Positions 43,991 through 52,835 of a stretch of 64,000 nt of DNA are shown here, piece after piece. The notes below the pieces were generated by a model that saw nothing but the letters and a program-made list of their open reading frames with translations, was not told the origin of the DNA and ran no database searches. Position numbers and translations under genes: made by a program. The stretch is taken from assembly GCA_937958265.1 (NCBI GenBank), contig CALGNX010000002.1:155694-219693 (forward strand), given 5' to 3'. The DNA comes from an uncultured Algibacter sp. (GTDB lineage Bacteria; Bacteroidota; Bacteroidia; Flavobacteriales; Flavobacteriaceae). Within the stretch, counting starts at the first letter, position 1. Each line of letters opens with the position of its first letter.

Positions 43991-46393
43991 TTAGTAGTTA
44001 AGTGTTAATTGTAACGTTATATTTCGTCCTAAATCATCAGCAAAAAATCTAAGACGGTTTAAATAATTTCTATAACTCGTGTTAAAAATATTATTAACGC
44101 CAAGGCCAACGTTTAAGTGCGTGTGTTTGCCTAAGCCAAAAGTTGCTTCACTATAAAAGTGTAGTACGTGGTAGGCTGGAGGGGGCGAGCTAATATCAAT
44201 AGTTATCATCTCACCATTCAATCTATTTTCAATGTCAAAATTAAAATTAGGATATTCGTTTTGTTCAAAAATCCAATCCGATTTTAAGCTCGCAGAAAAA
44301 TCAAACCAAGCCGCGTTATTATATACAATTTCATTTTCGGTATTAAAAGCTGGTATATCAATAAGCGGTAAATTTGTGTTAAGGTCGTAACCCTTAATAA
44401 AGGCTGTTTTGTTTTGCCACAATAGACTATCGTTAAAATGGTAAGTACTTGTAAAATCCAAACCAAATAGTTCAGCATTAGTTTGCTGGTATTCCCATAA
44501 GGCAAAAGGGCCTCTAATTGTTTTTATAAAATCTAAAGGGCGTAAGTAAATAAAATTATTTAGCCTATTATAAAAGGTTTCAACTAAAAAATTAAATTTA
44601 GATTGGCTATAAGCATAAGATAAGGATGCTCTATTGGAAACCTCTTTATTAAACCTTATGTCTCCTATTTCAAACCGTGAAGCAGAATGGTGTAAGCCAT
44701 CGCTAAATAATTCCGATGCGTTAGGCGGTCTGCTTGTTAAACTGTAATTAACTATAATTTTGTGGTTTTTATAAAAACTATAATTTAAACCAGTAGATAC
44801 AGATATATTGTGATAATTAAATATTGGGTTTGTTAAAAATTGTGTTGGTGTTTCCTTAATAATAATATTTGAAAAATCTGTATTATAGCCACGCTCTCTC
44901 CAACGGGATTTTCTGTAAAATTTTTTAGCATCTATACGGTTAAAATCGTATCGTAAGCCAGCATCAACAATTAAATCGCTATGTAGTCGCATTTGTATTG
45001 TAGAGTAAGTACCAAAATCATATTTATCATAATCAGGAATTAAACGCCTTACCCCAGTATTTGGATTTGCAAAATTATTTTGATAACGAGTCATAATACC
45101 AAAATTTATTTTTCGGTTTAAATTAGCATCTAATTTTACATCGGCTAATAAACTATGCGTTTGTAGTTTTAAATCTACGGCTGGAATTAGCCTTCTATCT
45201 CCAATTCTAACATCAAATTCAAAGCGCTGGTTATTTTGGTAATCGTATTGTAAGTTTACTTTACCAAATTTTTTAAAACGCTTAAAATAACTTCCTTTTA
45301 ATAAATGATGGGTAATATCTTGCTTGGGTTCATTAATTTTATAGCTAAAATCTTTAACAAGAACAGGTGTTCCAGAATTAATAGCCCGTTCTAAATCAAA
45401 TGCGCTACCCACGTGCGAGGCTCCTAATATTCCAATTTCGTTATCCAAAAAACTATAATAAACTTCAAAACCAGACTCAAATAACTTTTTACCAAAACGC
45501 GCGGATAATGCTTTTGCATTTAAACCTGTATTAGTCAAATTATAATCTGGAGCTTTAAAGTCGCCGTTTTTTTTGTAAGACGCCTGTAGTTGGCTAAACC
45601 ACCCCGACTCATAATTTTTATTAATTCTTGTGTTTACATTAAAACCTTTACCGTTACTACTACCACCAAAAATTGTTTTTCCGTAAAGTGTATCTTTTAA
45701 AACAGGGTTGGCAGGTCTTGTAATAATAATACCACCAATAGCATCTCCGCCATAAGCTAGACTTGCGGAGCCTTTTACTACCGAAATTTGATCGGCTGCA
45801 TTTATATCCACACTAGGAGCGTGTTCAATTCCCCATTCTTGGTCTTGCAAACGTACACCGTTAGTAATCGTTGTAATTCGGCTACTGTGCAAACCATTAA
45901 TAATAGGTTTTATAATAGTGCTACCAGTATTTATTGAAGATACACCGCTTATTTGATTTAAAGCATCACCCAAACTAAAAGCGCTAAAACGTTCTAGTGC
46001 TTTAGTTTTTAATTGGGTTTCTTGGGCTGTTCTGGTTAATCGGGTAGTACCATTGCTGTTAATTTGTACCTCGTTAAGTGCTTCCGTATGGTGCTCCATG
46101 TTAATTTCATAAGACGTATTGCTATTAACCTGTATATCTACTCTTTTTGTTTTGCATCCAATATGAGAAACTACTAGTGTAACCGTACCATTACATAGAT
46201 TATTAATAGTAAAGTCTCCATTAATACTAGTTGTAGTGTAAGTGTTAAATGTTTCAATATAAATGGTAGCTCCAGACATAGGAGATCCATCATGAAAATC
46301 ATGAACATTGCCAGATAATATATGTGTGCAATTTTGTTGGCTATTTGCTATATTGATTACACAATACAAAATGGCCAAGAGGTAATATTTCAT
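43991..46393 (-). CDS. TonB-dependent receptor, probably for a metal
   Basis: An 800-residue outer-membrane receptor: signal peptide (about 1-18), carboxypeptidase-like regulatory domain (about 22-105, LSGNVHDFHDGSPMSGATIY), plug (ISGVSSINTGSTIIKPIING and VVKGSASLAYGGDAIGGIII) and a barrel ending ITLQLTLNY. The general form resembles receptors annotated for zinc, copper or cobalamin in Bacteroidota. The upstream gene encodes a His-rich 110-residue protein, which supports a metal substrate. The lipoprotein gene lies 65 bases downstream. The ligand itself cannot be told from this sequence. Confidence 0.87.
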   Translation of the reverse strand: MKYYLLAILYCVINIANSQQNCTHILSGNVHDFHDGSPMSGATIYIETFNTYTTTSINGDFTINNLCNGTVTLVVSHIGCKTKRVDIQVNSNTSYEINMEHHTEALNEVQINSNGTTRLTRTAQETQLKTKALERFSAFSLGDALNQISGVSSINTGSTIIKPIINGLHSSRITTITNGVRLQDQEWGIEHAPSVDINAADQISVVKGSASLAYGGDAIGGIIITRPANPVLKDTLYGKTIFGGSSNGKGFNVNTRINKNYESGWFSQLQASYKKNGDFKAPDYNLTNTGLNAKALSARFGKKLFESGFEVYYSFLDNEIGILGASHVGSAFDLERAINSGTPVLVKDFSYKINEPKQDITHHLLKGSYFKRFKKFGKVNLQYDYQNNQRFEFDVRIGDRRLIPAVDLKLQTHSLLADVKLDANLNRKINFGIMTRYQNNFANPNTGVRRLIPDYDKYDFGTYSTIQMRLHSDLIVDAGLRYDFNRIDAKKFYRKSRWRERGYNTDFSNIIIKETPTQFLTNPIFNYHNISVSTGLNYSFYKNHKIIVNYSLTSRPPNASELFSDGLHHSASRFEIGDIRFNKEVSNRASLSYAYSQSKFNFLVETFYNRLNNFIYLRPLDFIKTIRGPFALWEYQQTNAELFGLDFTSTYHFNDSLLWQNKTAFIKGYDLNTNLPLIDIPAFNTENEIVYNNAAWFDFSASLKSDWIFEQNEYPNFNFDIENRLNGEMITIDISSPPPAYHVLHFYSEATFGLGKHTHLNVGLGVNNIFNTSYRNYLNRLRFFADDLGRNITLQLTLNY

Positions 46394-46456
46394 TACTATT
46401 TATTGTTTAAATATGGATACATACATGAATTTGAGGAAATAAAAAGAATAGACACA

Positions 46457-46486
46457 CAATTGTTTTTTTTAGAAAAAAAACAATTG
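46457..46486. promoter_or_regulatory. Perfect 14-bp hairpin upstream of the TonB receptor
   Basis: CAATTGTTTTTTTT and AAAAAAAACAATTG are perfectly complementary with only a 2-base loop (AG). It lies between the His-rich gene and the receptor on the minus strand. It has no separate T-run after the stem. An attenuator or a processing site is possible. Confidence 0.5.
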
Positions 46487-46520
46487 GAGTTAAACTAATT
46501 AAAATTCAAATAGGTCGTAC

Positions 46521-46853
46521 TTAAACTAAAATAGGTGGGCCTCTTAAAAATAAAGGTAATTGCTGATGATTAGTGGGGACTTCGTAAGTTAAAGAAGGTA
46601 TGCTGTTTTTTGAAGTTAACTTAACTAATTGAATATAATTAGAAGTAAAAAGAAAATTTGTATTTAAGTTAAATTTTTGAAAATCACAATCTAGGTCCAC
46701 TTTATGGATATGTGTAGTATCTCCGCCTTTACAAACTTCGTGTTTATGGTGCTCAAAAACATGGCCTAATTTAGCTGCAGCTGGAACTAATAGCGTTAGC
46801 ACTAACAAGAATGTTAGTATTTTAAAAATAGTATGTTCTTTTTTTAAGCTCAT
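46521..46853 (-). CDS. His-rich small exported protein
   Basis: A 110-residue protein with an N-terminal hydrophobic segment (ILTFLLVLTLLVPAAAKL). The mature part is rich in likely metal ligands (HVFEHHKHEVCKGG, then THIHKVDLDCD) and ends PLFLRGPPILV. The LRGPP ending recurs in small proteins beside flavobacterial TonB receptors. Zinc or copper handling is plausible. The stop codon of the preceding gene overlaps this ATG (TAATG), so the two are translationally coupled. Confidence 0.7.
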   Translation of the reverse strand: MSLKKEHTIFKILTFLLVLTLLVPAAAKLGHVFEHHKHEVCKGGDTTHIHKVDLDCDFQKFNLNTNFLFTSNYIQLVKLTSKNSIPSLTYEVPTNHQQLPLFLRGPPILV

Positions 46854-47155
46854 TAATCTACAAAACGCTTTAAACCAATCCTGCGTAACATTCGTTTTTC
46901 AAATTTCCAGAAGAACTTATGTTGGCCAAACAACCAGCCAAAACAGACTAATAAAAATTGGTACATAATAAATAGGATAATAATTCGAATTACCCAATAG
47001 CCAATTACCCCAAAACTTTCTGTTGTAATATTAAAATAACTTAATATAGGCTTTCCTATGTAAGAAGCGGTGGAACCAGTTATAGCAAAAACAATACAAA
47101 TTACAATAATTTGCCAATTATGCTTTATGCCCCAACGCGCCTTTAATTTTTCCAA
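46853..47155 (-). CDS. DUF6787 family membrane protein
   Basis: About 100 residues beginning (M)EKLKARWGIKHNWQIIVI, followed by two transmembrane segments (IIVICIVFAITGSTASYIG and VIRIIILFIMYQFLLVCFG) and a basic tail. The family start is normally MEKLKxRWGI, so the TTG at 47153-47155 is the best start; a TTG at 47206 would add 17 unusual residues. It lies between DUF6146 and the His-rich gene and overlaps the latter by one base. Function unknown. Confidence 0.72.
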   Translation of the reverse strand: MEKLKARWGIKHNWQIIVICIVFAITGSTASYIGKPILSYFNITTESFGVIGYWVIRIIILFIMYQFLLVCFGWLFGQHKFFWKFEKRMLRRIGLKRFVD

Positions 47156-47189
47156 ATTTCTAATTTTATGCAAAAATACTGAAACAGAA

Positions 47190-47627
47190 TTAAATTCGAG
47201 GAACAAAAGGACCTAATTTTTGGTTAAATGTTAATTGGAAATAAATAAAATAATTATAAAGTACATAATTTACTTCATAACCATAATCTATTCCCGTTTG
47301 GTAATCTATTTGAAGCTCATATAAATTATTATTAAATTGCTGTGGTTGCATTACACGTTGGTTCCATTCCGTAACGAATATCATGTTTCTATTTTCCATG
47401 TATTGCTGTGTATAAAAGCCTCGAGGTTGTGCTCTACTAGCTAACCAGAAATTAAAACCTGGCTCAATAACATAAATTTCGTATTCCAGATCGTCATTAG
47501 CAATACGTACAGTGTCGTTCTGTTTTAATTTTTCGTAGCTTTCATGCTGCTTTGAAGTATTTTTTTTTGTTGTTTTACAGCTGCAAAAACTCGCTAAAAT
47601 AAGACTAATAAAAAGCAGTTTTTTCAT
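47190..47627 (-). CDS. DUF6146 family lipoprotein
   Basis: A 145-residue lipoprotein with a cysteine-rich lipobox region (FCSC, Cys17). The body is highly typical: YEIYVIEPGFNFWLASRAQP, FVTEWNQRVMQPQ, DYGYEVNYVLYNYFIYFQL. It is common in Flavobacteriia and has no known function. It is the first gene of the minus-strand run that continues with the DUF6787 protein and the His-rich protein. Confidence 0.82.
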   Translation of the reverse strand: MKKLLFISLILASFCSCKTTKKNTSKQHESYEKLKQNDTVRIANDDLEYEIYVIEPGFNFWLASRAQPRGFYTQQYMENRNMIFVTEWNQRVMQPQQFNNNLYELQIDYQTGIDYGYEVNYVLYNYFIYFQLTFNQKLGPFVPRI

Positions 47628-47727
47628 AAATATAAAGTGTCATTATTTTATTAAAAGTAGTAGATATGTTACATTTTTAAAAACAAATTAATCTTTACGT
47701 ACTGTGCTTGGTTGATATAAGATATTT

Positions 47728-47883
47728 ATACCAAACATGATTTAAAATTAGGCAAAAAACTTGAATTATATCGTGCCTATATGAGAAAGAAAATTAAAGC
47801 ATTGCCTTAGCTACGGTTTTATTTTGAAATAGAGGTGCGATAGAAACGCGTTATTAGCCTTCTTTTATATTTTAACTGGTGTT
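47728..47883. repeat. Palindromic MITE-like repeat, full copy
   Basis: It starts ATACCAAACATGATTTAAAA and ends TTTTAACTGGTGTTA, so the ends are imperfect inverted repeats. The inner block GCCTTAGCTACGGTTTTATT (from 47804) is shared with 43212 and, inverted, with the 19.6-kb copy. The left end matches 63832-63857 at 22 or more of 26 positions. Confidence 0.65.
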
Positions 47884-47924
47884 AGTTAGCAACCATTTTA
47901 TTACAAGGGTAAATGGATAAAATA

Positions 47925-47957
47925 AAAAAGGGATAAATATCATATTTATCCCTTTTT
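47925..47957 (-). terminator. Terminator of the DUF937 gene
   Basis: AAAAAAGGGATAAATAT pairs with ATTTATCCCTTTTTT around a short loop. It directly follows the minus-strand gene, and the T-run reads on that strand. Confidence 0.85.
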
Positions 47958-47983
47958 TATTTTTGTGATTGCTTTAGATAATA

Positions 47984-48622
47984 TTATTTCCCTCCAAAAA
48001 GACCGCCTATTAAACCGCCAATACCACCTTTTCCTTTTGCTTGGCCTAAAACCATACCGGCAACGTCATCAACAATACTACCATCGCCATCGGCATCTAA
48101 AATAGAGGATAAAAAGCTTTGTTCCTTGTCATCTGAACTTCCACCAAGCATACCGCCTAATAAATCGCCTATACCATTGGTGGCACTTATGTTTTGTTGT
48201 TTGGCTTGATTTCCTAAAACACCCATTAAAATAGGTGCTGCAACTTTCATAATGTTAGAAACCGCCCCTGCGTCTAAACCTGCTTTTTGCCCTAAAATTT
48301 TCTCAACACCTTCTTGTTTAGCACCAAGAACATGGCCTAGTATGTTTTGGCCATCTTGTTTTACACTATCATCTACACCGCCATCAAATAAGCCACTTAA
48401 ATTATCTAAAATACCGCCGCTGTGTTTGCCTTGTATGGCACTCATAAGTCCTGCGGCGCCTTCTGGTGTAGCTGCGTTACGTTGCATGGCTTTCATTAAA
48501 ACGGGTAAAGCCATAGTTAACACACTACTGGTTTGAGCTGTATTGGTTCCTGTTGAACCTGCCACACCGCTAATAATATTCTTTCCTAAATCGCTGTTTA
48601 ATAAATCTAAAATACCTGCCAT
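47984..48622 (-). CDS. DUF937 (YidB-like) protein
   Basis: A 212-residue protein of the DUF937/YidB family. AGILDLLNSDLGKNIISGVA begins it, NILGHVLGAKQEGVEKILGQ is the middle, and the end is a glycine-rich tail (GKGGIGGLIGGLFGGK). No signal peptide or membrane helix is clear. Function is unknown; the family is widespread. It is a single-gene unit with its own terminator. Confidence 0.83.
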   Translation of the reverse strand: MAGILDLLNSDLGKNIISGVAGSTGTNTAQTSSVLTMALPVLMKAMQRNAATPEGAAGLMSAIQGKHSGGILDNLSGLFDGGVDDSVKQDGQNILGHVLGAKQEGVEKILGQKAGLDAGAVSNIMKVAAPILMGVLGNQAKQQNISATNGIGDLLGGMLGGSSDDKEQSFLSSILDADGDGSIVDDVAGMVLGQAKGKGGIGGLIGGLFGGK

Positions 48623-48674
48623 ATCTGTTTTTTATCTGGTTAATTAATAAACTTGGATTGTGAAAGTACAAAAA

Positions 48675-48702
48675 AAGTCCTAACTTAATATCGTTAGGAC
48701 TT
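48675..48702 (-). terminator. Terminator of serA
   Basis: AAGTCCTAAC and GTTAGGACTT form a perfect 10-bp stem; a T-run follows on the minus strand. It lies about 80 bases past the end of serA. Confidence 0.75.
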
Positions 48703-48784
48703 AAAAATCTTAATCTGTCACTTGGCGTTACTATTTGAGAGGAGTAATGCAATAGTAGCGAATAATATGCTTTATGTATTTTAG

Positions 48785-49735
48785 TTATCCTAAAATGCTA
48801 ATAATTTGTGCGGCTAGTTCGGCTCCAATTCTATCTTGTGCTTCATTAGTTGCTGCGCCAATATGGGGTGTTAGGGACAAACCTGAATTCATTAGTAATT
48901 GAATCTCGGGTTTTGGTTCTTTCTCAAAAACATCTAAAGCAGCGCCTGCTACTTTTCCACTTTCAATAGCTTTAACTAAAGCGACTTCATTTAAAACACC
49001 ACCACGGGCAGCGTTTGCCAAAATAACACCATTTTTCATCATGTTAAATTCTGCCTCATCAATTACATAGTCTTTTTGGGCTGGTACGTGTAGTGTTACA
49101 AAATCGGCTTGCTTTAACACGTCTTCTTTAGACATTGTTTTAATTTCAAAATTCACTTTTTGACCATCGAAAAATTCTAATGCCAAGTTTGCGTTTTCCA
49201 AAAATGGATCAAACGCAACAACTTTCATGCCTGCTCCAAGCGCTACTTTTGCTGTGGCTTGGCCAATACGACCAAAACCTAAAACTCCTAATGTTTTTCC
49301 TTTAAGCTCAATACCTTTTGCGTAAGCTTTCTTTAAGCCTTTAAAGTTTTTATCGCCTTCAAGAGGCATTTCTCTATTGGAATTATGTAAAAAACGTGCT
49401 ATTCCATAAAAATGGCCAAAAACTAATTCTGCGACAGAGTGGGAAGATGCTGCGGGTGTGTTAATTACCTTTTTACCTTGCTCTTTGGCGTATTCCACAT
49501 CAATATTATCCATGCCTACACCACCGCGACCGATAACTTTTAATGTTGGACAAGCATCTATTAAATTTTTACGCACAGTAGTTGCGCTTCGTACCAAAAG
49601 TACATCAATTTTATTTTCGTTAATATAATTAATTAACTGTTCTTGTGCTACAGTTGTAGTGCTTACCTCGTAGCCTCCTTTTTCTAAGGCATCGATACCA
49701 CTTTGAGAAATTCCGTCGTTTGCTAATACTTTCAT
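48785..49735 (-). CDS. serA: D-3-phosphoglycerate dehydrogenase (short form)
   Basis: A 316-residue D-isomer-specific 2-hydroxyacid dehydrogenase that oxidises 3-phosphoglycerate in serine synthesis. GRGGVGMDNIDVEYAKEQG, the NAD loop GVLGFGRIGQATA, the catalytic ARGGVLNEVALV, Glu in FEKEPKPE and TPHIGAATNEAQ are present. The C-terminal ACT regulatory domain is absent, as in other short forms, so serine feedback is not expected. It lies downstream of serC on the same strand. Confidence 0.9.
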   Translation of the reverse strand: MKVLANDGISQSGIDALEKGGYEVSTTTVAQEQLINYINENKIDVLLVRSATTVRKNLIDACPTLKVIGRGGVGMDNIDVEYAKEQGKKVINTPAASSHSVAELVFGHFYGIARFLHNSNREMPLEGDKNFKGLKKAYAKGIELKGKTLGVLGFGRIGQATAKVALGAGMKVVAFDPFLENANLALEFFDGQKVNFEIKTMSKEDVLKQADFVTLHVPAQKDYVIDEAEFNMMKNGVILANAARGGVLNEVALVKAIESGKVAGAALDVFEKEPKPEIQLLMNSGLSLTPHIGAATNEAQDRIGAELAAQIISILG

Positions 49736-49812
49736 ACTAAATGTTTACAAGTTTAAAAGTTGGAGGTTTAACGTTATAAGAACAGAAAAACACAACTCAA
49801 ATTTATTTTTTT

Positions 49813-49832
49813 GTTTCCGCAAAAGCGGAAAC
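49813..49832. repeat. Short palindrome of the TTTCCG type
   Basis: GTTTCCGC-AAAA-GCGGAAAC is a perfect 8-bp inverted repeat between serA and serC. A related palindrome lies at 55224-55240. These are probably dispersed REP-like elements. Confidence 0.6.
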
Positions 49833-49915
49833 CTTAATATTTCTTTTCATCAACTAAATGCAAGGTGTATTTTTAGCTAGTTATATTATCTAGAAATTTT
49901 AATCATTAAAAACGA

Positions 49916-50980
49916 TTAGGCCTTAGTTTCAAGTTCGCTCATAATTTCAACTAGAATTTTTACGCTATCCAAAGGCATGGCATTATACATAGAGGCTCTA
50001 TAACCACCAACACTGCGATGACCATTTACACCACTAATACCGCCTTCTTTCAACATAGCCTCGAAGGTATCTTTTAGATTTTCGTTTTCTAGTGTAAAAG
50101 TTGCATTCATTTCAGAACGATCTTCCTTAGCCGCAAAACCTTTGAATAAAGGGTTTAAATCTATTTCAGAATACATTAAACGGGCTTTCTTTTCGTTTTC
50201 GATTTCAATAGCTTTAATGCCTCCTAAATTTTTTAGCCATTCCATGGTTAACATAGATGTGTATACAGCAAAAACAGGCGGTGTATTAAACATACTCCCT
50301 TTGCTTATATGTGTTTTATAATCCATCATGGAAGGTATTTGGCGCGATACTTTACCTAAAATATCCTCTCTTACAACTACTAAAGTTGTTCCTGCAGGAC
50401 CCATGTTTTTTTGTGCGCCGGCGTATATTAATCCAAATTTAGAGAAGTCCAAGGTGCGTGAAAAAATATCACTACTCATATCACAAACTAGAGGAATATC
50501 ACTTTTTGGGAAATCTTTTATTTGGGTTCCGTAAATTGTATTGTTTGATGTGCAGTGCAAGTAATCATAATCTGAAGGTATGTCGTAGCCTTTAGGTATA
50601 TAATTAAAATTAGCTTCTTTTGAAGAGGCTACCTCGTAAATATCGTTATAGATTTTTGCTTCTTTTATTGCTTTATCAGACCATGATCCTGTGTTTAAGT
50701 ATCCTGCTCTTTTTTCCAAAAGGTTTAATGCTACCATTAAAAACTGTGTACTTGCTCCTCCTTGTAAAAATAAAGCTTTATAACCTTTACCTTCAAGGCC
50801 TAGTAATTCTAGAGCTAATGCTCTAGCGTTTTCCATAATATCAACAAAAGCCTTACTTCTATGAGATATTTCGATTAAAGATAAGCCACTGTTGTCTAAA
50901 TCAATAACCGCTTGTGAAGCTTTAATTAAGACTTCTGGTGGTAAAATTGATGGTCCTGCACTAAAGTTATGTTTCTTCAT
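49916..50980 (-). CDS. serC: 3-phosphoserine aminotransferase
   Basis: A 354-residue class V aminotransferase that converts 3-phosphohydroxypyruvate to phosphoserine. MKKHNFSAGPSILP at the start, FLQGGASTQFLMV, the PLP-lysine motif YAGAQKNMGPAGTTLVVVR, and GHRSVGGYRASMYNAM near the end are diagnostic. Together with serA, acyl-CoA reductase and ferredoxin it forms an order that is conserved in Bacteroidota. Confidence 0.95.
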   Translation of the reverse strand: MKKHNFSAGPSILPPEVLIKASQAVIDLDNSGLSLIEISHRSKAFVDIMENARALALELLGLEGKGYKALFLQGGASTQFLMVALNLLEKRAGYLNTGSWSDKAIKEAKIYNDIYEVASSKEANFNYIPKGYDIPSDYDYLHCTSNNTIYGTQIKDFPKSDIPLVCDMSSDIFSRTLDFSKFGLIYAGAQKNMGPAGTTLVVVREDILGKVSRQIPSMMDYKTHISKGSMFNTPPVFAVYTSMLTMEWLKNLGGIKAIEIENEKKARLMYSEIDLNPLFKGFAAKEDRSEMNATFTLENENLKDTFEAMLKEGGISGVNGHRSVGGYRASMYNAMPLDSVKILVEIMSELETKA

Positions 50981-51154
50981 TTTTTCCTATCCCTAAGGTT
51001 TTAAAATTGAAACCGTTTTTGGGTGTTTAAAATTATTAGTTTAGTTTTTTTACCATAATTATTCGTTAACGAATAACGATTTGATAAAGTACGTTTAATT
51101 GCAAAGTTCTTAATAAATTAAGAATTTAGTGTTAAGAATTTAATAATTTTTTGA

Positions 51155-52213
51155 TTAAACTGATAATAAAAACTCAATAGTATTAACATCATCGGCATAA
51201 TCCCAAAGCTGTGGTTTTTGTGTTTCGCCAAAGCCTATTTCACGTTCTGAAAAACCTTTTGCAACAATACATTGAATTTTATGTTTTTTAGTTTCTAAAA
51301 TTTCTTTTAAGGCTAATGGGTCTTCATAAAATTCGTAAAATAGTGTTGCTATTGGAGAGCTAAAACTATCGTCTTCTTTAATCATGAAAAAACCATTTTC
51401 AAGCATGTCAAATTCACTCATTAAATAAACGGCTTTATTATAGTCGTAATTGTTGGCATATTTTGCCTTATTTATAATGGTGTGCCAATGATAAATGCCT
51501 TTAAAAAAAGTATCAAATTTATAACCTTTTGGCACGTATAGTTTGGATACGTTTCTGCAGCCTAAACCGTAGTATCTAAAAATGTCTTCAGATAGATTTT
51601 TAAAATCTGCTTCTGTTTCTTTACCGTTTAAAACACCAATTGAATTTCTATTGTTCCTTATAATTGATTTTTTACCTTTAAAATAATGCTCAAAATAGCG
51701 CGCAGTATTATCACTTCCTGTAGCTATTACAGCATCGAAATTTTCAATTTTTCCTTCGGTAAATTCAATATTCCCTTTAAATTTCGGTTCTACGTATTCT
51801 AAATATTTTGATAAGTAGGGTAGTAGGTGTTTATCGTTTGAGGATTGTTTAACTAGTACGCTATGGCCAGAAATAAGGACGGACAAAAAATCATGAAAGC
51901 CCACTAAAGGGATGTTTCCGGCCATAATTATGGCAACAGTTTTTTGGGGTGTGTTTTTAAAAGTGTAAGGTTTTAACCAAAACTCTAAATTGTTTAAACG
52001 CAAAGCATTGGACCATGATTTTAGTGCATATTTTATGTTTTCGGCCGTAAACCAGCCGTTATGCTCTTTTGCTAATGTAATTTGGTGTTTAAAACCTTCA
52101 AAAAAGAGTTCATTATGTTCAATGTTTTCGATCTTTTCAATATTTTCACTAGAAAATTGCCTTAAAAAATCTCCTAATTTTACAAAAGCGTTAATTCTTT
52201 CTACTAATAACAT
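51155..52213 (-). CDS. Acyl-CoA reductase (LuxC family)
   Basis: A 352-residue LuxC-like protein that is expected to reduce fatty acyl-CoA to aldehyde with NADPH. LLVERINAFVKLGDFLRQF begins it, and IIMAGNIPLVGFHDFLSVLI, VLVKQSSNDKHLLPYL and the Cys-containing YYGLGCRNVSKLYVPKG follow. A TTG at 52276 would extend it by 21 residues, but a -7-like box at 52258-52265 lies downstream of that TTG, and residue 1 in family members lies near MLLVERI. The ATG at 52213 is therefore preferred. Divergent from the ferredoxin gene. Confidence 0.84.
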   Translation of the reverse strand: MLLVERINAFVKLGDFLRQFSSENIEKIENIEHNELFFEGFKHQITLAKEHNGWFTAENIKYALKSWSNALRLNNLEFWLKPYTFKNTPQKTVAIIMAGNIPLVGFHDFLSVLISGHSVLVKQSSNDKHLLPYLSKYLEYVEPKFKGNIEFTEGKIENFDAVIATGSDNTARYFEHYFKGKKSIIRNNRNSIGVLNGKETEADFKNLSEDIFRYYGLGCRNVSKLYVPKGYKFDTFFKGIYHWHTIINKAKYANNYDYNKAVYLMSEFDMLENGFFMIKEDDSFSSPIATLFYEFYEDPLALKEILETKKHKIQCIVAKGFSEREIGFGETQKPQLWDYADDVNTIEFLLSV

Positions 52214-52257
52214 GCTTAATTTGGTTATGAATGGTTTTGGCTTTATTTTTGCTACTG

Positions 52258-52265
52258 CAAATTTA
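52258..52265 (-). promoter_or_regulatory. -7 box of the acyl-CoA reductase gene
   Basis: TAAATTTG reads on the minus strand and matches TAnnTTTG perfectly. The -33 element is weak. It decides the start codon of the acyl-CoA reductase in favour of 52213. Confidence 0.5.
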
Positions 52266-52312
52266 ATGAAACTCAAATAGAGATCTTAGGTTTTAAAAGA
52301 TAAAATATTACT

Positions 52313-52666
52313 ATGGCAATAATAATAACAGACGAGTGTATAAATTGTGGTGCTTGTGAACCCGAGTGCCCAAATACAGCAATTTACGAAGGTGCAGATG
52401 ATTGGCGCTATAAAGACGGGACAAGTTTAGAGGGGCAAATTGTCTTAACTAACGGGACTGTGGCTGATGCAGATGAAACTCAAGAGCCCATAAGCGATGA
52501 ATTGTATTATATAGTTCCAGATAAATGTACAGAATGCAAAGGCTTTCATGACGAGCCTCAATGTGCAGCGGTATGCCCTGTAGATTGTTGCGTTCCAGAT
52601 GAAAACGTTGTTGAAACGGAAGATGAGCTGTTAGCAAAACAAGCCTTTATGCATCCAGAAGGGTAG
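52313..52666 (+). CDS. 4Fe-4S dicluster ferredoxin
   Basis: A 117-residue electron carrier. [19 protein letters not shown] is the first cluster site; [20 protein letters not shown] the second, with the longer insert typical of Alvin-type ferredoxins. It is divergent from acyl-CoA reductase and may supply electrons in lipid or central metabolism. A strong terminator follows at 52697-52729. Confidence 0.92.
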   Translation: MAIIITDECINCGACEPECPNTAIYEGADDWRYKDGTSLEGQIVLTNGTVADADETQEPISDELYYIVPDKCTECKGFHDEPQCAAVCPVDCCVPDENVVETEDELLAKQAFMHPEG

Positions 52667-52696
52667 TGTGTTAAAATTTATTAATTTAATATATAT

Positions 52697-52729
52697 AAAC
52701 CTAAGCTTCTTGGCTTGGGTTTTTTTTAT
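52697..52729 (+). terminator. Terminator after the ferredoxin gene
   Basis: AAACCTAAGC pairs with GCTTGGGTTT (one T-G pair) and is followed by a T-run. Confidence 0.8.
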
Positions 52730-52835
52730 ATAAACTAAATTTAGAGTTTGGCACTAAAAAGGACTTTTAATTTTTGTTATTAATTTGTATTTAAATTGAT
52801 TATGGTTTTTTTTATTTGTCATTTATTTTTGTAGC

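Larger units (their letters stand above)
47628..47983. other. Intergenic region with palindromic repeat and terminator
   Basis: A 356-base gap containing the repeat at 47728-47883 and the terminator at 47925-47957. No coding sequence is visible. Confidence 0.6.

Noticed and set aside
48570..48752. 60-codon frame on the minus strand
   Set aside because: It overlaps the start of the DUF937 gene and the serA terminator and has no family features.
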